From Pseudomonas sp. SLFW (lineage in GTDB: Bacteria; Pseudomonadota; Gammaproteobacteria; Pseudomonadales; Pseudomonadaceae), in the NCBI RefSeq assembly GCF_009905615.1, contig NZ_JAAAKW010000011.1, forward strand, positions 124,001 through 188,000: a DNA stretch of 64,000 nucleotides, read 5' to 3'. Below, in pieces: positions 1-7,760 of this stretch (positions are counted from its first letter, which is position 1; each line of letters starts with the position of its first letter). The notes below the pieces were generated by a model. It saw nothing but the letters and a program-made list of their open reading frames with translations, was not told the origin of the DNA and ran no database searches. A program made the position numbers and the translations under genes.

Positions 1-2
1 GT

Positions 3-374
3 TACATCAGCGGCCCCGGCACCGGTACCAGCGACAGCATCCCGGCCTGGCTCTCCAACGGCGAGTTTGTGATGAGCGCTGCCGCTGTCAGGACGTTTGG
101 TACCGACACGCTGGACCGGATGAACAACCTCCAAATGCCGAAGTTCGCCTCCGGCGGCGCGGTCATGAATGTTGCCAGTCCGATTGTCGTCGGTTCCCAG
201 CGGGCCAGACCGGGCAATGATGCGGGTGATACCACCGAAGTACTCCGTCAGCTCAACAGACGCTTAGGCAATCTCGAAACCTACATGGACAGCGCCTCGC
301 GCGATCTGCGGCAGATCAACAATGCGGGCGTTCAAGTCGTGGGCACCGTTTCAACTAAGGAGGTGGCAGCTTGA
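3..374 (+). CDS. Phage tail tape measure protein, C-terminal end (partial)
   Basis: The reading frame is open at the left edge, so only the last 123 residues are present. They contain the GPGTGTSDSIPAWLSNGEFV stretch and a following AAAVRxFG segment, which are typical of the C-terminal part of tape measure proteins of long-tailed phages. Family knowledge: this protein sets tail length and is threaded through the tail tube. The tail ends with a short helical segment, and its stop overlaps the TTG start of the next gene, suggesting translational coupling. The gene start and the transmembrane or coiled-coil regions are outside the window. Confidence 0.8.
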   Translation, partial: YISGPGTGTSDSIPAWLSNGEFVMSAAAVRTFGTDTLDRMNNLQMPKFASGGAVMNVASPIVVGSQRARPGNDAGDTTEVLRQLNRRLGNLETYMDSASRDLRQINNAGVQVVGTVSTKEVAA

Positions 375-1285
375 GCCGCATGACAGTGGTGCCGCCGACG
401 GAAATCACCCCGGCAATGCTGACCAGCAACGTTCCGGCCAATGATTACGATGTGTATTCCCCAACCAAGGCGTACGTGGTGGGGGATTACGTTTCGCTCA
501 ACAACCGGAACTACCAAGCCACAGGCGCCAACACGGGCAAGAACCCGGAGACCGACACAAGTCAGCCTCCGGTCTGGCAGGACCTTGGCCCAACCAACCG
601 CTGGAAGATGTTCAAGAAGCAGATCGGCAACGACTGGATCGTGGGCACCAGCACCTCATACGCCTCGGTCATCGATGTGTCCGTGGCGCTCACCAAGCGG
701 GTCAACGCGATTGGTTTGGTGGGCGTCCGGGCATCGTCGGTGCAAGTCATCATGACAGCGGGCGGGCAGGAGGTTTTCAACCAGACATTCGCTATGCAGA
801 CCAAAAAGGCGAACGGCTGGTACCAATATTTCTTCGGCCCGTTCACCACTACGGAAACGCTGGCGGTGGTGGACCTTCCTCCGGTATCCGGTGCAACCAT
901 CCGAGTCATCGCCAACGCGCCAAACGGCACAGCGCAGATCGGCATGATGGTCGTGGGCTGGGCGGAGCAGGTTGGTACCGCTGTCTACGGCGACACGTCG
1001 TTCGGTATCGAGAACTACTCGAACGTCAAAATCGGCTATTTCGGCCAGGTAACCATCATTCCGCTCGGCAAGCGGGACTTTGTGGATTACGACGTTGTGG
1101 TCGATGAAGACCGGCTCTCAACGATCAAGCGGATTCTCTCCGACAACAGCGAAAGCGCATGCCTGTACGTGGGCGCAACGACGCTGGGCGTCACCATCAT
1201 CATCGGTCGATACGAGCGGTTCGCCCCGAATCTGCGTGCTCCCAACGACTCTCAGTTCACCCTTGAAGTAAGGAGCCTCATGTAA
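371..1285 (+). CDS. Phage tail-associated protein with N-terminal carbohydrate-binding-like module
   Basis: This 304-residue protein lies between tape measure and tail fibre and is probably a distal tail component. Residues about 27-75 resemble a small chitin/carbohydrate-binding (CBM5/12-like) module, with YSPTKAYVVGDYV followed by a Pro/Asn-rich loop and W-x-D-L-G. The TNRWKMF motif just after it recurs in a family of uncharacterised phage tail proteins, and the rest looks beta-rich. The TTG at 371 is chosen because AAGGAGGT lies 6 nt upstream; the ATG at 380 is too far from it. The stop TAATG overlaps the start of the tail fibre. Function is inferred from position and the module; the exact virion role is unknown. 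Confidence 0.6.
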   Translation: MSRMTVVPPTEITPAMLTSNVPANDYDVYSPTKAYVVGDYVSLNNRNYQATGANTGKNPETDTSQPPVWQDLGPTNRWKMFKKQIGNDWIVGTSTSYASVIDVSVALTKRVNAIGLVGVRASSVQVIMTAGGQEVFNQTFAMQTKKANGWYQYFFGPFTTTETLAVVDLPPVSGATIRVIANAPNGTAQIGMMVVGWAEQVGTAVYGDTSFGIENYSNVKIGYFGQVTIIPLGKRDFVDYDVVVDEDRLSTIKRILSDNSESACLYVGATTLGVTIIIGRYERFAPNLRAPNDSQFTLEVRSLM

Positions 1286-2967
1286 TGGCGGCGATTCCTA
1301 CGCTTACCCCCTTGCCATCCCCAGCATTGTCGACCGACCCGGAAGACGTGTTCAACAGCAAGACCGACGCGACATTGCTGGCTCAGCAGACCTTCGTGAA
1401 CGTGGACATGAACACGAAGGTTATCCCCGGCATCAACCAGGCAGTCACCGACGCCACCTCTGCCAAGAACGCTGCGGCTCAGAGCGCCAGTGACGCTGCC
1501 GGGTCTGCCAGTTCTGCAAACACCTCAAAGCTTGCCGCTGCCCAGTCTGCAACCGATGCGACAAACAACGGGGCGGCTCAAGTTGCGCTGGCGGCGCAGC
1601 AGGTGACGTTGGCTAATCAGGCCAGAGCCGACGCACAGTCTGCCGCTCAAGCCGCTGGGGCTGCTGCTGGCCTACCTGGCGGGCGCGTGCCGTTCACCGT
1701 ATTGCAGATCAATGCAGCGGGCAACGTCGCATGGACTGATGGCCTGATCGACAAGACCAACGCCTTGCCAGGCCAAGCGCTCATGCTCGGTACCGGCAAA
1801 ACGCCGCAGTGGGTATTCCCCGGCCAGCAGATCGGCGATGTATTGCAGACCTGCCGCGATCCGGGTTCACTTTATCTGCCTGCGAACGGCAGCATTCGTC
1901 TGCAATCTGCTTATCCAGCGCTTTTCGCCAAGTTAGGTTTAATCGGTGGCGCAATTGGTACAGCTTGGGCGGATTACGATTTCGGCGGTGTCACAGGCAT
2001 TTTTGCAGGCGCGCCAAACGGAACAATCATCGTGTGGCAGTCTCAAACTCAAGTACGTAGAAGCACGGATCGCGGGCAAACTTGGGCAAATGTCACAACG
2101 CCTAGCTTGGGTAATAACGCCGGTGATATCAAAACGGATGGTGCCGGTACGTGGATAATTATGTCCAATATTACTGCGTCTCCTTTTCAATGTCTTCGCA
2201 GTACCGACGATGGGCAGACGTGGCAGGTAGTGTCTTTGCCTCCCCCGAACGGCGGCGCAGGTGCGGGCGCCAATTGGAGTAAGTTACTGTATTGCGGCAA
2301 CGGCGTTTGGCTTTGCACCGCTAATTACGGCTCATATATGATGCGGAGCGTAAACGGCGGAGCTAGTTGGAGCACGTTTGTGCATAGCTACCCTCAAAGT
2401 AGCCCACCACAAACATTGGCAGCAAACGGTAGTGGTACGGTTCTGATTTCTGGTTATGACGGAACGAACTATACTGTAAGAAAAAGCACAGACTATGGCG
2501 CTACATTCGCTGGATTCATGACCCTTAGCGGCATTAGCACGTGTATCGCCACCGATGGCCAGGGCACGTGGATAATCAGCCTTGGCGGAATAAACGCGTT
2601 GCGCAGCTTTGAAGACGCTACAACAGCTGCGGGTTTTACTGCCTTCACTGTAACCGGAGGGGTTGCTACCAGTCCTGACATAATTTTTGTCAACGGGTTG
2701 GTCTTGTTCATGTTTGCGGGCTCTGGTGTAAAGGTGATTGTAATGAACCCTAACGGCTCATTCTCTTCACAAAGTTCAGCCGCTAACGTTTTAACCAGAT
2801 TCGCCAATGTTGGTAATGGAATCATCTTTGCAGGTTCTACAACAGCAAACAGGTTGTCTCGGTCGGTCCCGCAGTTTGGTTACGACACTTCCTCGCTATT
2901 TGCATTGCCGAATGTTCCAGCAGCTGTCGGTCTGAATGCGTACATTAAAGCCAAGGAGCTCGCATGA
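1285..2967 (+). CDS. Tail fibre / receptor-binding protein with Asp-box repeats
   Basis: The protein has 560 residues. Residues about 60-130 are an Ala/Ser/Gln-rich stretch (AAQSASDAAGSASSA and similar), as in phage fibre shafts. From about residue 255 there are at least four sialidase-type Asp-boxes (S-x-D-x-G-x-T-W): STDRGQTW near 260, STDDGQTW near 305, SVNGGASW near 353 and STDYGATF near 400, spaced about 45 residues, which predicts a beta-propeller head. The DNA of this head (about 1930-2890) is visibly AT-richer than its surroundings, suggesting that the receptor-binding domain was exchanged. It starts in TAATG overlap with the upstream gene and ends in ATGA overlap with the next. Glycan binding or cleavage is inferred; no catalytic residues were assigned. 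Confidence 0.75.
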   Translation: MAAIPTLTPLPSPALSTDPEDVFNSKTDATLLAQQTFVNVDMNTKVIPGINQAVTDATSAKNAAAQSASDAAGSASSANTSKLAAAQSATDATNNGAAQVALAAQQVTLANQARADAQSAAQAAGAAAGLPGGRVPFTVLQINAAGNVAWTDGLIDKTNALPGQALMLGTGKTPQWVFPGQQIGDVLQTCRDPGSLYLPANGSIRLQSAYPALFAKLGLIGGAIGTAWADYDFGGVTGIFAGAPNGTIIVWQSQTQVRRSTDRGQTWANVTTPSLGNNAGDIKTDGAGTWIIMSNITASPFQCLRSTDDGQTWQVVSLPPPNGGAGAGANWSKLLYCGNGVWLCTANYGSYMMRSVNGGASWSTFVHSYPQSSPPQTLAANGSGTVLISGYDGTNYTVRKSTDYGATFAGFMTLSGISTCIATDGQGTWIISLGGINALRSFEDATTAAGFTAFTVTGGVATSPDIIFVNGLVLFMFAGSGVKVIVMNPNGSFSSQSSAANVLTRFANVGNGIIFAGSTTANRLSRSVPQFGYDTSSLFALPNVPAAVGLNAYIKAKELA

Positions 2968-3500
2968 TCTTTTATCAATGGGACGCCTCTGGGCTGTTTG
3001 TAGGGCAGCAGGACGTGGACGAGGAAGGCGCATTGCCGCCGCGCAGCACGCCGACCAAGCCACCAAAGCTGACCGGCACACAGGTGGCGCGCTGGACCGG
3101 GGAGGGCTGGGAGAAGCTGGCGAAAGCGCCAGATCCAGACCCTGAACCTGCGCCGGACTGGGTGGCCTTGATCGCCGACCGGCGCTTCCGCGCCGAGATC
3201 GCGGGTTTCCCCTGGAACGGCTTCGGCATCGACACCGAGCGGGACAGCCAGGCGAAGATCAGCAGCAGTTGGTCTGCGGCGCGAGATGGGTTCCGGGAGG
3301 ACGGCTCAGTCTGGAAATGCCTCGACCTCGCAACTGGGCAGATCGTCAGCCGCCCGACAACGAACGCCGAGATGATCGACATCGGTCAGCAGGCCTACCG
3401 CTATGTGCAAGCTTGCTACGACCGTGAGGGTGCTCTGCTTGAAGCCGCCGCCGGGGGCACAGTCACCGCCGAAATGATCGAGGAAGGGTGGCCAACATGA
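2964..3500 (+). CDS. DUF4376 protein, tail-fibre-assembly-like
   Basis: The protein has 178 residues. The N-terminus is a short beta/Pro-rich part, and residues about 65-165 fit the DUF4376 pattern, with a RRFRAEIAGF start, G-x-D-T-E-R-x-S-Q-A-K-I and a helical end. Such proteins follow tail fibre genes in many Pseudomonas and enteric prophages and are presumed to be fibre chaperones or tip proteins. The ATG overlaps the fibre stop as ATGA, with AAGGAG 6 nt upstream. Family assignment is by eye; the chaperone role is inferred from position. Confidence 0.65.
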   Translation: MIFYQWDASGLFVGQQDVDEEGALPPRSTPTKPPKLTGTQVARWTGEGWEKLAKAPDPDPEPAPDWVALIADRRFRAEIAGFPWNGFGIDTERDSQAKISSSWSAARDGFREDGSVWKCLDLATGQIVSRPTTNAEMIDIGQQAYRYVQACYDREGALLEAAAGGTVTAEMIEEGWPT

Positions 3501-3979
3501 CCCCGATCGGCAAATTCGACGTACATCCGGCGGTACGCTTCACCAGCCGTTGGGATGTGGCCACACAGGAAGGCCTGACGTTCAACGACCCGGTTTACGG
3601 GCTGCTGGCGGTGCCGGCCGACTTCTACAGCGACTTGGCATCGATTCGGATTCTACGCGAGGTCTGTCGGTGGGCAGCGATCGGCGCGTTGACGGGCTGG
3701 GTGTTTGCCTGGGGCTGGCTCGCGGCTGCGTTGCTGGCGCTGGCCATTGTGACCTTGGCCCTGTACGGCCTGCTCGCTGGGTACGGCATGCGCGCCGCCA
3801 TCCTGCACGACTGGCTCTATGGAGTCGGCACCCTGACCCGGGCTGACTGCGACGGAGTGTTCTACCGCGCGCTCACGACCGGCGACGGTACCGCCCGATG
3901 GCGGGCGTCGATGTTCTGGTTGGGCGTGAGGCTTGGTGGAGCTAAGCATTACGGTACCGCCCAGTTGGACGGGGCCTAA
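3497..3979 (+). CDS. DUF1353 family protein with inserted membrane hairpin
   Basis: The protein has 160 residues. DUF1353 signatures flank a hydrophobic insert: VPADFYSDLASI near residues 39-50 and the HDWLYGVGTLTRADCDGVFYRAL block near 104-127. Between them lie about 40 residues that can form two membrane helices (WAAIGALTGWVFAWGWLAAA, then LLALAIVTLALYGLLAGYG). Most DUF1353 proteins I know of have only a short hydrophobic turn there. Its place just before the endolysin and the absence of a separate holin make it a holin candidate, though this is inference. ATG at 3497 (ATGA overlap, AGGAAGG 9 nt upstream) is preferred to GTG at 3488. Confidence 0.65.
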   Translation: MTPIGKFDVHPAVRFTSRWDVATQEGLTFNDPVYGLLAVPADFYSDLASIRILREVCRWAAIGALTGWVFAWGWLAAALLALAIVTLALYGLLAGYGMRAAILHDWLYGVGTLTRADCDGVFYRALTTGDGTARWRASMFWLGVRLGGAKHYGTAQLDGA

Positions 3980-4300
3980 TCAGTACTGCTTTCGCCGCAC
4001 TTGAATATCGCCGCGTTTGTATTGCTGGTACCCCGTGTACGGAATCACGATTGTGTCCGCAATCGCGGAAGCCACCAGATCGAGCGCAATCGGCGTGACG
4101 GCCCAGTGAGGACCGGACCGGGGAGGGCTGTCCAGGTTACAGAACTGATAGCTCATCCCGCTATAAGCGCGGGGGATCGTGTGGCAGTTGGATTGCCACT
4201 TGGCAAGGTCGTCAGCCGCGCCTTCCTCATTGTTGAGCGTTTTGATCGTACCGCAGCCTGACAGTAAGGCCACGATGCACGTGGTAATCCATATCTTCAT
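3980..4300 (-). CDS. YceK/YidQ-like lipoprotein, prophage copy
   Basis: This 106-residue lipoprotein has the lipobox L-S-G-C at Cys16. The HTIPRAYSG block and VIPYTGYQQY near the C-terminus mark the YceK/YidQ (DUF1375) family of small outer-membrane-type lipoproteins of unknown function. It is encoded antisense between the DUF1353 gene and the lysozyme, with its own site GGAGAG upstream of ATG at 4300; the longer frame to 4624 overlaps lysozyme and is rejected. A clearly related host gene lies at 10544-10873 just outside the prophage. It is probably a lysogeny-expressed cargo gene; a role in envelope modification or superinfection exclusion is speculation. Confidence 0.75.
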   Translation of the reverse strand: MKIWITTCIVALLSGCGTIKTLNNEEGAADDLAKWQSNCHTIPRAYSGMSYQFCNLDSPPRSGPHWAVTPIALDLVASAIADTIVIPYTGYQQYKRGDIQVRRKQY

Positions 4301-4390
4301 CGGTCTCTCCTTTTTGTTGAACCACCAATCATAACCTGCTGCTGAACGAGCCTGCTGCGTGCGGGCTTTTTTACGTCTGGAGATTAGTAA

Positions 4391-4831
4391 ATGCGAACAT
4401 CCCCAAAGGGCTTTGACCTCATCAAGTCGGCAGAGGGCCTGCGCTTGACTGCCTACCCGGACCCGGCGACTGGCGGTGACCCGTGGACGATCGGATACGG
4501 CACTACCCGAGGCGTGAAGCAGGGCATGCGGATCACAGTAGATCAGGCTGACCAATACCTGAAAGCCGACGTTGCGCGGTTCGAGCCCGAGCTTGCCAAT
4601 CTGGTCAAGGTGCCGCTTACCCAAAACCAGTGGGATGCGTTGATGAGCTTCGTCTACAACCTTGGCTCAGCGAATCTCGCATCATCGACGCTGCTCAAGT
4701 TGCTGAACGTTGGCGATTACGCACGAGCCGCTGAACAGTTCCCGCGCTGGAACAAGGCGGCAGGTAAGGAAATGCCCGGGCTGACAAAGCGCCGACTGGC
4801 GGAACGGTCTCTGTTCCTGAGTGCAGCATGA
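4391..4831 (+). CDS. Phage lysozyme, GH24 endolysin
   Basis: The 146-residue endolysin hydrolyses the MurNAc-GlcNAc bond of peptidoglycan at the end of infection. The GH24/T4-type catalytic set is visible: Glu15 in SAEGLRLTAY, Asp24 and Thr33 in the WTIGYGTT motif, with the E-x8-D spacing of the family. There is no signal-anchor segment at the N-terminus, so it should be cytoplasmic until a holin opens the membrane. NQWDALMSFVYNLG in the middle and the RRLAERxLF end are typical. The stop overlaps the Rz start as ATGA, marking a lysis operon. Confidence 0.9.
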   Translation: MRTSPKGFDLIKSAEGLRLTAYPDPATGGDPWTIGYGTTRGVKQGMRITVDQADQYLKADVARFEPELANLVKVPLTQNQWDALMSFVYNLGSANLASSTLLKLLNVGDYARAAEQFPRWNKAAGKEMPGLTKRRLAERSLFLSAA

Positions 4832-5340
4832 GTGACATCCGCGTCAAGCTGCTGGCCTACGGGCTGGCGGTGCTATCCCTGTTCAGCGCCGGGTTCTCCG
4901 CAGCTTGGTTCTGGCAGGCCAATGCCTACGGCAAGGTCATCGCGACGAACGAGGCCAGCCGCCAGGCCGATCTGGCACTGATCGCCAACGCTGGTGCCGA
5001 GCAGGCCCGAAAGGCGCTCGCCAAGCAGCAGGACGCCGAGCAGCGCCTTGCCACCCTGGACAAGACCGCCACAGAAGAGAAGGTGAAAGCCAATGCTGAA
5101 AACGAAACTCTGCGCCGCGCTGTTGCTGACGGCACTCGCCGGCTGCGCATCGCGGGGAGTTGTGGTGCCGGTGGCGGGAACGTGCCCAGTGCCACCGGAG
5201 CCCCCGGCGTGGGTGATGCAAGCACCGTCGAACTCAGTCGAGAAACTGGACAAGCTGTTCTCGATCTCCGACGAGATATTATTGCCGACCAAGCAGCGTT
5301 GAAGGCAGCGCAGGCGTACATCAAAGATGTGTGCCAGTGA
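4828..5340 (+). CDS. Rz: Rz-like inner-membrane spanin (i-spanin)
   Basis: The 170-residue protein has one N-terminal membrane segment (about residues 8-30), followed by a long charged helical region rich in Ala, Glu, Lys and Gln that can form a coiled coil. This is the layout of Rz-type i-spanins, which join the o-spanin Rz1 across the periplasm to fuse the membranes during lysis. It starts in ATGA overlap with the lysozyme and carries the Rz1 gene nested in another frame. It ends at the terminator at 5347-5378. The middle part (GAGGGNVPSATG and following) is low-complexity because it must also encode Rz1. Confidence 0.8.
   Translation: MSDIRVKLLAYGLAVLSLFSAGFSAAWFWQANAYGKVIATNEASRQADLALIANAGAEQARKALAKQQDAEQRLATLDKTATEEKVKANAENETLRRAVADGTRRLRIAGSCGAGGGNVPSATGAPGVGDASTVELSRETGQAVLDLRRDIIADQAALKAAQAYIKDVCQ
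5093..5302 (+). CDS. Rz1: Rz1-like outer-membrane lipoprotein spanin, nested in Rz
   Basis: This 69-residue o-spanin is encoded wholly inside Rz in the +1 frame. It has a short signal peptide with lipobox L-A-G-C at Cys18, then a short Pro-rich mature part (CPVPPEPPAW), both hallmarks of Rz1. AAGGTGA lies just upstream of the ATG. Family knowledge: it is lipidated, sits in the outer membrane and binds the periplasmic end of Rz. The nested arrangement, lipobox and proline content make it a real gene despite its size. Confidence 0.8.
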   Translation: MLKTKLCAALLLTALAGCASRGVVVPVAGTCPVPPEPPAWVMQAPSNSVEKLDKLFSISDEILLPTKQR

Positions 5341-5346
5341 ACGCAA

Positions 5347-5378
5347 AAAGCCACCCGATCATCTGAAAGGGTGGCTTT
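5347..5378. terminator. Bidirectional rho-independent terminator after the lysis operon
   Basis: AAAGCCACCC (5347-5356) pairs with GGGTGGCTTT (5369-5378) around a 12-nt loop. The ends are A-rich and T-rich, so it can stop both the lysis operon and the convergent leftward cargo transcript. Confidence 0.8.
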
Positions 5379-5393
5379 GTTTACGACCAAACC

Positions 5394-5507
5394 TTAACGG
5401 TTAGGCATGCTACGACAGTGTTGGCACACGTACTCGAGTTGACCCCGGCGCATACGGGTGTAAGCGCAAACGTGTACCGGACGAACGATCGGACATGTGA
5501 AAGACAT
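5394..5507 (-). CDS. Very small cysteine-containing protein (37 aa)
   Basis: The short frame has a good ribosome site (GGAGA about 9 nt upstream of ATG 5507). It encodes 37 residues with four cysteines, including a CQHC pair near the end and CP near the start, a pattern that could bind a metal ion as in small phage zinc-finger regulators. It lies downstream of immA on the same strand, next to the terminator. I do not recognise the family; it could be a chance frame. Confidence 0.3.
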   Translation of the reverse strand: MSFTCPIVRPVHVCAYTRMRRGQLEYVCQHCRSMPNR

Positions 5508-5695
5508 GGCGATTTCTCCAGCAATCGATCGGCAGTTATGGACTCGCCTTCTCCTGTTTGCTATCGTCATCGCGCCAACGTCGACGAAAGCGTTTGGATA
5601 ATGCGAGGTAAGCACGTCGCAAACCTTCACGCGCCTACAATCGATAGACTGCTTTTCTGTGCATACCAGCGCAGGAAGGCAGTCAATTTTTACCC

Positions 5696-6247
5696 CTAGT
5701 AAAGCCTTCTCATCAGTCTTTCTCTGTCCAATGCCCGGTTGAAGGACCCTACCTTCGATTTCGGTACTCCGAATCTCACAGCGGCTTCGTCCAACGAGCG
5801 ACACTTAATAAGGCGGCGAACTGGCATCATTAGTGCCGCACCGAAAATGTCAGCCTGCCACTCACTGTCTGTCTGAGGGCGATACTTGCGACGGTGATGC
5901 TTCTGATGAAAAGTTACCTTGACGTTTTTGTGCAGAAAATGATGACCTAGCTCGTGCGCAACCGTGAATCTATCGTTATATACGTCATTAGCCGCGCGCT
6001 TGTAGACGTCCTCACGTAAGTAGATAGCATTTTCGCTTGGAACGGTCTGCCCGAGATCATCCTTCATCAAGTAGCGCTCTTTGACGCCGAAAGTAAACTC
6101 CGGATCAAGAAGCAGCATGCCCACCTCAAGAATCTGGACCACGGGGTAGCGGTCACCTGTAACACCGAAGCGCTGCCTGACATCAGTTGCAACGCTTATG
6201 ATTTCAGCGCAAGTGAGCGGCGGCACCTCGATGGCGAATTTGCTCAT
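5696..6247 (-). CDS. ImmA/IrrE-family metallopeptidase
   Basis: The 183-residue zinc peptidase has the HELGH motif at residues 98-102 and a downstream acidic motif SEWQADIFGAAL (129 onward) supplying the third metal ligand. ImmA proteases cleave or inactivate a partner XRE repressor and so relieve repression upon a signal such as DNA damage. The XRE gene directly upstream (stop at 6249, ATG here at 6247) is the obvious partner. The pair reads against the phage lysis genes and is separate from the phage's own repressor region, which is outside the window. A role in phage competition or toxin-antitoxin behaviour is possible. Confidence 0.85.
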   Translation of the reverse strand: MSKFAIEVPPLTCAEIISVATDVRQRFGVTGDRYPVVQILEVGMLLLDPEFTFGVKERYLMKDDLGQTVPSENAIYLREDVYKRAANDVYNDRFTVAHELGHHFLHKNVKVTFHQKHHRRKYRPQTDSEWQADIFGAALMMPVRRLIKCRSLDEAAVRFGVPKSKVGSFNRALDRERLMRRLY

Positions 6248-6248
6248 G

Positions 6249-6617
6249 TTACTGAGCCTTCATCTTCAGTTGCTTGATGCTGGCCAACACTTTTTCAACG
6301 TCGTCCGCGCTCAAGTGGTTAAGGTTTCGAGCGAAAGCCAACACTGCTTGCTGGTGTTTCTGTGGCAGATGCTTCATTGGTGCCTCTCCTTTGCTCATTG
6401 AGGCGGAATCTTCAAGAGCTGCGTGCTCGTCAGACCCCACGGTATAGTCAAACAGGCTAGCAATGCGTCCCACAAAGCCGTCAGGGATTGGTTTTTTGCC
6501 AGTCTCTACAGCTGAAAGGTAGGCGGGACTGATACTTAGGGCTCCTGCCATATCCTTCAGAAGCATTCCTTTGTCGATCCGGATTTTCCTGAGCAATTTT
6601 CCGAATTCAGTAAGCAT
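6249..6617 (-). CDS. XRE-family helix-turn-helix regulator paired with ImmA
   Basis: The protein has 122 residues. Residues about 5-60 form an XRE/Cro-type HTH (LLKDMAGALSISPAYLSAVE), and the C-terminal half is a short helical region. ATG 6617 is chosen because GGAGG lies 8 nt upstream; earlier in-frame starts lack such a site. It is transcribed with the ImmA peptidase, which probably targets it. Inverted and tandem TGGTT-type repeats at 6664-6698 lie 47-81 bp upstream of its start and are the likely autoregulatory operator. Confidence 0.85.
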   Translation of the reverse strand: MLTEFGKLLRKIRIDKGMLLKDMAGALSISPAYLSAVETGKKPIPDGFVGRIASLFDYTVGSDEHAALEDSASMSKGEAPMKHLPQKHQQAVLAFARNLNHLSADDVEKVLASIKQLKMKAQ

Positions 6618-6938
6618 GGTCTCATCCTCCAGCGATGGAAACATTCCATTCGCGAAACTAAATTTAACCCAATTGGTTAATCTGGTCAACTGGTTGATAC
6701 AAATCTCTGATCGTATTAGGGCGCTTTCGTTCCTGAATTGAATATTTTGGAGGCGCGAAATCGTTTTCGGTCCACATTGAAAGCTTGAAACTAATTGCCG
6801 CGTCACGGGTGCGCTACGAATGTAGACGAGCAATCCCGACGCCGACGCGCTCGAAAAAATGCGCTTCGCGATAATCACGAAGCCGTCGATCTGTAAAGCC
6901 GGATTCGCCTGTGAAGCAAGTTACTCAGCCTTGAAGAT
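6618..6938. other. Intergenic promoter region without a gene
   Basis: About 320 bp between the XRE gene and the SRAP gene, both on the minus strand. The XRE-proximal part (6640-6720) is AT-rich and holds the repeats listed separately. The rest shows no convincing frame with a ribosome site, RNA gene or strong hairpin. Confidence 0.6.
6664..6698. promoter_or_regulatory. Putative operator of the XRE/ImmA operon
   Basis: TTAACC (6664-6669) and GGTTAA (6675-6680) form an inverted repeat with a 5-nt spacer. It is followed by TCAAC (6686-6690) and GTTGA (6693-6697). TGGT recurs three times at 8-9 bp steps. The site lies in the upstream region of the XRE start, as expected for an autoregulated HTH gene. 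Binding is inferred. Confidence 0.5.
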
Positions 6939-7661
6939 TCAGCCGAACAAATCGCCTTGAGGCTTAGCGTCGATCGCCCCTATCAAATGCGCGCCCTGAT
7001 TTCGCACGTTGCCCACGTCTTTGCTCACCTCGAACCAGGTGAACTCCTCTGTCGGGCGGCAGCACTCTTTGGCGATCTCGGCGGCGCGCTCAGGCGTAGT
7101 CTCCGGATCGACCCACTCCCTTGCATGCTCCGGGCTTAGCACCACCGGGCGCCGGTCGTGAATGTCTACCATCCCCTGATCCGAATCCGCAGTGATAATC
7201 ACAAAGCCATCCTGCGGGTCCGGATCCATCCCCTGATGCACTTCAGCCAGCGCGGCGAAGAACATCGGGCCTTCCTCCTTCAGCCTGATGAAAAAGGGCT
7301 GCTTCTTCTTCGGGTCGTCCGGGTCTTTGACCCACTCAAACCAGCCGTTCGCCGGGGCCAACGCGCGCCCATTCGGCCACAGCTGCTTGAAGTACTTACC
7401 CGTCATCGCTGTCTCGACCCTGGCGTTTATGGGTGCGGGACGCTTCGCATCCTTCTTCGCCCAGAACGGCGACCATCCCCACTTCACTTTATCCACGCTC
7501 AACCCGCCTTCCGTCGGACGGATGATCTCTACCCTAGTACTTGGTGCGACGTTGTAGCGCTCGATCGGCCACAGGTCGTAACCGTTGATCACAAGCTGTT
7601 GCGGGGCCAACTCCTTCAGGTAGTGGTCCATCGGTTCGTAGATCGAGTAGCGTCCGCACAT
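6939..7661 (-). CDS. SRAP (YedK/HMCES-type) abasic-site DNA-protein crosslink enzyme
   Basis: The 240-residue protein belongs to the SOS-response-associated peptidase family, which crosslinks to abasic sites in single-stranded DNA through the amino-terminal Cys after Met removal and so shields replication forks. Cys2 follows the start Met, and the conserved set Asn79 (INAR), Glu109 (GWFEW) and His168 (DIHDRRPV) is intact. Start is ATG 7661, since catalysis needs MCGRY at the N-terminus; the longer frame to 7745 would bury it. It diverges from umuDC across a single LexA box at 7722-7737, so both arms should be SOS-induced. Confidence 0.9.
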   Translation of the reverse strand: MCGRYSIYEPMDHYLKELAPQQLVINGYDLWPIERYNVAPSTRVEIIRPTEGGLSVDKVKWGWSPFWAKKDAKRPAPINARVETAMTGKYFKQLWPNGRALAPANGWFEWVKDPDDPKKKQPFFIRLKEEGPMFFAALAEVHQGMDPDPQDGFVIITADSDQGMVDIHDRRPVVLSPEHAREWVDPETTPERAAEIAKECCRPTEEFTWFEVSKDVGNVRNQGAHLIGAIDAKPQGDLFG

Positions 7662-7721
7662 GGTGTCACCTGTCGAAATTTTCCCAATGTGAGATTGACC
7701 GCAAGCGATGCAGACCGTTAA

Positions 7722-7737
7722 CTGTATATGCATACAG
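7722..7737. promoter_or_regulatory. LexA (SOS) box shared by SRAP and umuDC
   Basis: CTGTATATGCATACAG is a perfect CTGT-N8-ACAG palindrome. It lies 24 bp before the umuD ATG and about 60 bp before the SRAP ATG on the other strand. It matches the Pseudomonas/E. coli SOS box, so LexA should repress both directions. Confidence 0.9.
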
Positions 7738-7760
7738 TCATTCACTCACAGGTTTGCATC

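Noticed and set aside
4301..4624. Extension of the prophage lipoprotein frame to 4624
   Set aside because: It runs antisense through the lysozyme gene and would place the lipobox far from the N-terminus; ATG 4300 has a good ribosome site.
7728..7760. Longer N-terminus of UmuD from ATG 7728
   Set aside because: This ATG lies inside the LexA box and the extra residues do not match UmuD; ATG 7761 gives the normal family start.
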